From the NCBI GenBank assembly GCA_009767595.1, contig VSDK01016350.1, forward strand, positions 29,169-93,168: 64,000 nucleotides of DNA. The letters run 5' to 3'. Every line of letters begins with the position of its first letter. Position 1 is the stretch's first letter. The notes beneath the pieces are model-generated. The model was given only the letters and a program-made list of their open reading frames with translations. It did no database searches and was not told the origin of the DNA. Positions 59,472-64,000 of this stretch are shown here, one piece after another. Made by a program: the position numbers and the translations under genes. Origin of the DNA: Symbiodinium kawagutii. Its lineage: Eukaryota; Sar; Dinophyceae; Suessiales; Symbiodiniaceae.

Positions 59472-61196
59472 CTAAGTTGTTGGCCTTACTATGTACCCGG
59501 CTTGCACCCAATGTTCATAGGATGCTTGCAAGTGACGAGACAAAACTCGTGAAGCCACTTGATCAAGTTTGGGCGTAACCCGTCTGGACAATCTACTTGG
59601 CCTGCCCACAAAGTCCTCTGACTGCTGGGTTGCCCAGCATAGAGGGTTCAGAAGGGGTCCTCTCAAAGACCCCTCCAACAAATACAGAGAGAGGTGATGC
59701 AATGCGTGGTGCTTGGGCTGAAGAACCCAGAGGCACTTTCCGCTCTGCACTGCTTGACGCGCCAAGCGGGAATAAAGTTTCAAAAATGTCAAGCATAAAT
59801 CTCCTGCTTGCTTGCTCTCTTGGCGAGTCAAAAAAACGTTGCATTTGTAGAGCGTCCGCAAAAAAGAGTTTGCGTTGGCAGCAGCTTCCCCTGCCATTTG
59901 TAGCATCTCTGACCAGCCGCTTCCTTCCGCATGGTAGCGGCACTCCACCCAATCCATCAACACAGTTGTCAAGGCACCTTTGTGCCAGCCACCACTTGGA
60001 TAGACGGTCGTGCTGGTCCATCCCACAAGTTCTTTTGTGAGTTTGGACACCTGGGATGCTTTCTTCCTTTCTTTGCAAAAACGCAGATAGAGACCTGCCA
60101 GGCTTTCAAAGCGGTCATCGACCGAACCTTCAGGCTGCAGCCCTGACAAGAGCGCGATGAAACTGCTCAAGAAATATTTTCCAACTCCAAGGTGCCAACA
60201 ATGGAATACATCGAAAAACCAAAGCAGCCCCAGCTTTCCAGGACAATGTGGGAGGCGAGCAAGGGGTGATGGCTCATACTCACCGTGCAAATCTTGAGAG
60301 TGCATTGTCGACCTCCATCTTGGTTGATGCGTGTTCAACTCCTCGAAATGAAAGTTGGTTTGTCCAGCTCTGCAAAGATGGCATATGCCCACTGGATCGC
60401 GTCTTTGCGTTTTATGTTTCTGGACGTTGCGATATGACCTCAGTAAGTAGCCGCTGTCCGTCAACCATGGCCAATCTCCAGAAATGTGAAGCAAAGCAAA
60501 AGTGAATTTGCCCCGGCCGCCCAAGCTATCTTGCACCCCATTGTAAAGCAAATCTCGAGCTTCCTGCTGCACCAATTCAAGAAGGCTGTGGAAAACGTAT
60601 TCCCTGGAACCAGTATATAGCAGCTTGGGCAAAGCAGCAAAAAGAAATCTCGAAGTTAGCGAATGGCCTTCGTAGTTCGGGAGCAGTTTGCAATATTGTC
60701 TCTTTGCAGATTCTTTGGATGTAGAGAGGCCGCGGCCGACCACGGAATGCCAATTCATCACAAGAAAGGCGGTCCTCTTCCGGCCGCGGCCCTCATCTCC
60801 ATGAAGGATTGTCGGCACGCAGGTTGAAAGATTCAGCAGGTTGGCGCTTGCCAATTGAAACACGGGATGGTCAGGCATTTGTACCCGAAAGTTTTCCCAG
60901 AAAAGTTCAAGGATCCTCGCTTCCCTTTTGTGGTCAGGTTTCTGAAGCCCCACTAAGATGTGGGTGTGGTTCGAATTCACCAGGTATTCGCACCAAGAAC
61001 GAAAGCGAAGAACTGGGATACATTCATCCTGTCCTTCATCTCCAGTGTCCAAACGGCTTTGAGCGATTGGAAGCGCAAGCTCGTGTTTCTCTATTAGCAG
61101 TTTCCTAACATCGCGGTCAGCATTACGTTCTGATGGCTTGGCTAAAGAGAGAAGTCCACCGGACCTACTGGCAGCATCTGGCCCCACATCCTCCAC
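59472..61196 (-). CDS. TNP2-like/dinoflagellate-expanded transposase-like protein
   Basis: A 574-codon frame, the longest in the window and without introns. No in-frame ATG at the start; the frame stays open to 61280, so the coding exon probably begins at an acceptor (e.g. GGCCACAAG|GC). Landmarks: VPTILHGDEGRGRKR (~110), a C-x2-C (CHLCRAG), GLLWFFDVFHCWHLGVGKYF (~330), PKHHALHHLSLYLLE (~490) and SEDFVGRPSRLSRRV (~540). The D-x-x-H-x-x-x-LG block recalls the catalytic region of TNP2/CACTA-type transposases. I associate this whole architecture with a protein family expanded in dinoflagellate genomes, from memory and not verified. No terminal inverted repeats were found. It could be an active element remnant or a domesticated family member. 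Confidence 0.7.
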   Translation of the reverse strand: MEDVGPDAASRSGGLLSLAKPSERNADRDVRKLLIEKHELALPIAQSRLDTGDEGQDECIPVLRFRSWCEYLVNSNHTHILVGLQKPDHKREARILELFWENFRVQMPDHPVFQLASANLLNLSTCVPTILHGDEGRGRKRTAFLVMNWHSVVGRGLSTSKESAKRQYCKLLPNYEGHSLTSRFLFAALPKLLYTGSREYVFHSLLELVQQEARDLLYNGVQDSLGGRGKFTFALLHISGDWPWLTDSGYLLRSYRNVQKHKTQRRDPVGICHLCRAGQTNFHFEELNTHQPRWRSTMHSQDLHGEYEPSPLARLPHCPGKLGLLWFFDVFHCWHLGVGKYFLSSFIALLSGLQPEGSVDDRFESLAGLYLRFCKERKKASQVSKLTKELVGWTSTTVYPSGGWHKGALTTVLMDWVECRYHAEGSGWSEMLQMAGEAAANANSFLRTLYKCNVFLTRQESKQAGDLCLTFLKLYSRLARQAVQSGKCLWVLQPKHHALHHLSLYLLEGSLRGPLLNPLCWATQQSEDFVGRPSRLSRRVTPKLDQVASRVLSRHLQASYEHWVQAGYIVRPTT

Positions 61197-61531
61197 AACC
61201 GCTTTGGCTGTCCGGACGACCGAAGCTGAGGAGGCCTTGTGGCCAGCTGGACCAAAGGGTTCACGAGGAAAAATGAAAAATCAAAGGGTGGAAGGTTACA
61301 AACATTAAGACAAAATTTAGAGGAAGGTGGTGTCATGTTGGGTGGAAAGCAGTGTGGCAGAGCTGTTGGGGCTGAAGCTACTAACATCACTTCTAAGCAA
61401 AGAGACAGTTGAGTGAATGATACGTGTTGGGCAGAACAAATGTTTTTCCTTGCGCTGTGGCATTTGCAGCCATTCGGCAGCAAACCGAACGTCAATCTTT
61501 TTACAAAAATTTAAGACAATTGATCGACCTC

Positions 61532-62837
61532 TTACCCAAATCTTTTTACAGGAGGTGGGTGCCGAAAAGACCTGTACACGACATAAGTCATGTAGACGTG
61601 GTTCTCCAAGGAATCTTCGTTCTCATGGATCGTTTCGCCCCCGTGCTTGACGTTTTGGCATCCTTGAGTGCCTGGGATGATTGGCAAGTTGGGGTGGTAT
61701 GGTTGGTTCAGTGTTAGATTTGGTTATGGCCCATATGATTGTTGAAAACCAGACCACTGTATATCAGCCTATATATGTCTAGTGTTCTTTAACAACAGCA
61801 TATGGTGGTATAGTGCCGGGACTATCCCCAAAAGGTTCGCCCCCGTGCTTGACGTTTTGGCATCCTTGAGTGCCTGGGATGATTGGCAAGTTGGGGTGGT
61901 ATGGTTGGTTCAGTGTTAGATTTGGTTATGGCCCATATGATTGTGTTGAAAACCAGACCACTGTATATCAGCCTATATATGTCTAGTGTTCTTTAACAAC
62001 AGCATATGGTGGTACAGTGCTGGGACTATCCCCAAAAGGTATGCAAAAACAATGTGTGGCCATTTGGGAGTATAGGGTTTGAGGTGGTGGCATGGTATCC
62101 ACGGGGACAACCATACATATATATGGGGGACAATGATTTTCAAGAAACTTAATCAAAACATATGATCATTCAAAACCCCATCGATGGTCAAAGTCACAAA
62201 TTGACAACAGGTTGGTGAAAAAATCTTGTTGGTCGAGTTGCTTCGATATTTGTCTATCAAAGCCGCTTCCAACATTCCAACGCTAAAAGGTTCTGGCGCC
62301 ATGTACAAAACCACCATATGGCTGAACTTCTCCACTGCGTGTGCGTAGCCATAAAGTCGGTTTGACCATCTCCACAAAGGGCAGTGAGTCACTCCAATTT
62401 TAAACATCACCGGCGACTGTTTTTCAAACATGTTTTCTACTACAGTTGAACAGTGACGGATTACATGTCCCGCAAGAGCATCCAACGAAGGAAGTTGAAA
62501 TGTCACGACACCAGGGTAATGTCGTTCCAAAGAAGTTTGAAGATCCCTCAGTTTTGGGAATCGATCCATGTAGTCATCCAACCGTTTGGACCAAATTTTG
62601 TCCGTTCCAGTTTTTGGTTTTGAATCAGGGAGGCTGGCCAACTTGCATTTCTTAGAATCAGTTTCGCCAGTGTCGGCACTCTTCAACAGCTCTGGTGTAG
62701 AGGATCGTTTCTGCAAACTGCTCGGTGTCAGATTTGAAGGCTTGGAGTCCTCAGGTATAGGAGAAGAAAACATCAAACTTGGATACTTTGCCTTTAGCAA
62801 ACGTAAACCAGTCAAATTCAATCGGCATATGCTAGCA
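61532..62837 (-). CDS. GIY-YIG-like domain protein, two exons
   Basis: Exon 1 (about 62837-62242) has a Ser/Lys-rich N-terminal part, then MFKIGVTHCPLWRWSNRLYG and EPFSVGMLEAALIDKY. Exon 2 (61671-61532, TAA) continues TQGCQNVKHGGET and MTYVVYRSFRHPPPV. A GC donor (TCGAA|GC) and CCCAG|GC acceptor join in phase. KIG, the Arg in WRW, the Glu in MLEAAL and the Asn in GCQN are spaced like the GIY-YIG nuclease core with the first tyrosine changed. The family is, to my knowledge, common in dinoflagellates; role unknown, possibly mobile-element derived. The 5' end is unclear (no ATG before an upstream stop; acceptor TTTTGCTAG). A strong donor, TTTGG|GTAAGA, overlaps the stop, so the gene may continue toward the TNP2-like frame. 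Confidence 0.65.
61635..62040. repeat. ~202-bp tandem duplication across the exon 2 acceptor
   Basis: 61635-61836 and 61837-62040 are nearly identical (a 2-nt insertion and a few substitutions). In gene sense the copied unit carries the intron 3' end, the acceptor and the first ~36 nt of exon 2 of the GIY-YIG-like gene, so a decoy acceptor lies at ~61873. Confidence 0.9.
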
Positions 62838-63260
62838 AAATATCATAAATAGCCTGACGTTGTAGCATTTGCAGTCAAGGAACTTTCCGGTGACAAAAAA
62901 GCAATTCTTTCAACCATTCTTCTGCTTCATCGTGGGCAGCTTTATCAGTCATTGGGGAGCCATTGCATGGAAAAGGGTCTATCTATGAATCACCTTCGAT
63001 GTCGAACTAAGCATGGGCCAAGTAAAGCTGCGCCGGAAAGGCAGAGATCGGTTTGCTGAAGCGCTCTTAAATTGCTGCTTGCTGACCTGTTAGTCTCACC
63101 TCTTGCCGGCCCCTGAGGCATGGACTCCATTGCCAATGGAATGGCTGAAGTTGCGGACTGCGCGGCCCACAGGCTGACCTGGCAGTGACGGGTCATTGGA
63201 AAAGCCAATGCCTGTGGGGCCATATTATCATATATAGGGCATCGGTGATCCAATTGCCTA

Positions 63261-63440
63261 TCAAATATATGTAGTGGAAGATTCTGTTGTTCGATCTTGG
63301 TTGGATGTTTCTAGAATACTTTCAGCAGTGCAAGTTTCCCAGCCATCCCACCGATACTTTTTTAAACACCCGCAAGCTGAACGTAGCCAATCTAAGGCAG
63401 GATTGATGGACGTAATCCCCACAAGCTTCGTGGAGGCCAT
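63261..63440 (-). CDS. Candidate exon, unknown
   Basis: Fifty-nine codons from ATG 63440 (frame also open upstream: FLFGDTG), reading TKLVGITSINPALDWLRSAC and CLKKYRWDGWETCTAESILE, stop TGA at 63261. On the strand of the neighbouring GIY-YIG-like and TNP2-like frames. Another candidate (MESMPQGPAR before a GTGAGA donor) lies at 63112-63200. Confidence 0.45.
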   Translation of the reverse strand: MASTKLVGITSINPALDWLRSACGCLKKYRWDGWETCTAESILETSNQDRTTESSTTYI

Positions 63441-63871
63441 CCCCGTGTCACCAAACAGAAATATAAATCAGATTTAACATCAGATTTGAATGATAACTAA
63501 TGAACACACGAGGGTAAGAAACTGATAGAACCATCTTAAGACGGAAGTATGAAGGAAAAGACTTTTCTAAAAAGAATGATGGGATTGCCTTCCACAAAAT
63601 GTTGCAGGCTAGAACCCAGCGCCCAAAGACTTTTCAAGTCTGTGATCACAGAGCTCTTGCACCCTCACACGCCATAATCAAATAACACATCTATCAATGA
63701 AGCCGTTTGGTAAACCAATGGTGCATGCTAGTCCATATGTAGGAAACGGTTCTATGGAAGTTGAAAGGTGATTCGCGTCAAGCGTGTGCACGAGCAAACT
63801 GAACTATGTGTGATGATAGCCAAGATTCACATGGGTTTCTCCCATGTGAGCCCCAAAAGATATGGATATGC

Positions 63872-64000
63872 CTACTTCGCTTTAGGTTTCTTATTCTTAG
63901 GTTTACGTGACTTGGTGGCAGGATCCTTCTTCGTGGTAGATGCACTCGGTTCTGCATCAGTGCCAGGCTTGTCCTTGCAATAGTACTTCTTGGCATTCCT
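63872..64000 (-). CDS. C-terminal exon of a Lys-rich protein, cut by window edge
   Basis: Forty-two codons from the window edge to TAG at 63872: NAKKYYCKDKPGTDAEPSAS then a lysine-rich tail (TKSRKPKNKKPKAK). The basic tail suggests a nucleic-acid-binding or nuclear protein. The rest lies beyond 64000. Confidence 0.6.
   Translation of the reverse strand, partial: RNAKKYYCKDKPGTDAEPSASTTKKDPATKSRKPKNKKPKAK

Noticed and set aside
1-64000. tRNA, rRNA and snRNA genes
   Set aside because: No TTCGA-loop contexts with paired arms or conserved rRNA/snRNA segments were recognised by eye; a tRNAscan or Infernal run would be decisive.

Overview
The window looks like nuclear DNA of a dinoflagellate, most likely of the Symbiodiniaceae type. 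This is inferred from gene structure, not from a marker gene. Coding sequence occurs as very short exons (about 40-260 nt) in repeat-filled DNA. Most acceptors read AG|G, many donors are GC instead of GT, and splice phases match from exon to exon. One long intron-poor reading frame belongs to a transposase-like family that I associate with dinoflagellates. No rRNA, tRNA, CRISPR array or bacterial operon was seen, and no convincing spliced-leader (DinoSL) relic. There are two N-filled assembly gaps (5793-6000 and 16669-16872).

The clearest gene is a voltage-gated cation channel (Ion_trans fold) on the minus strand. Ten exons between 33568 and 21530 encode a whole six-helix domain: S1-S2, S2-S3, S4, S4-S5, S5, pore, S6 and the post-S6 segment. 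Nearly all junctions agree in phase and four of nine donors are GC. A second set of S1, S2, S3 and S4 exons lies upstream at 40185-35876, so the locus is either a multi-domain channel or two channel genes in tandem. Three exons at 43009-42100 form an open frame from ATG to stop; they are either a small gene or the channel's N-terminus.

The right end (59.4-64 kb, minus strand) holds a long TNP2-like frame, a two-exon GIY-YIG-like gene whose second exon start and acceptor are tandemly duplicated, another exon-like block, and a lysine-rich C-terminus cut by the window edge. The left end (0.3-2.3 kb) has minus-strand exons, one of which ends at a stop codon formed at the edge of a MITE. A tentative gene at 15.5-18.1 kb has about twelve exons but unusually short introns.

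Much of the rest is repeat: a MITE-like family with GGTGGTTTCTCAAAATAGGG ends (seven copies), a ~300 bp dispersed repeat present in both orientations, other ACCAACC-rich repeats, pentamer ATTAC arrays, a 12-bp minisatellite that reads as an endless Met-Ser-Glu-Arg protein, and many simple repeats. Most exon-like blocks are on the minus strand, with possible plus-strand exceptions near 6-8, 37, 51.5, 55.5 and 57.4 kb. Two or three frames often look equally protein-like here, so single exons without a recognisable family are offered at modest confidence. Stretches without an entry appeared to be AT-rich intergenic or intronic DNA with nothing I could name.
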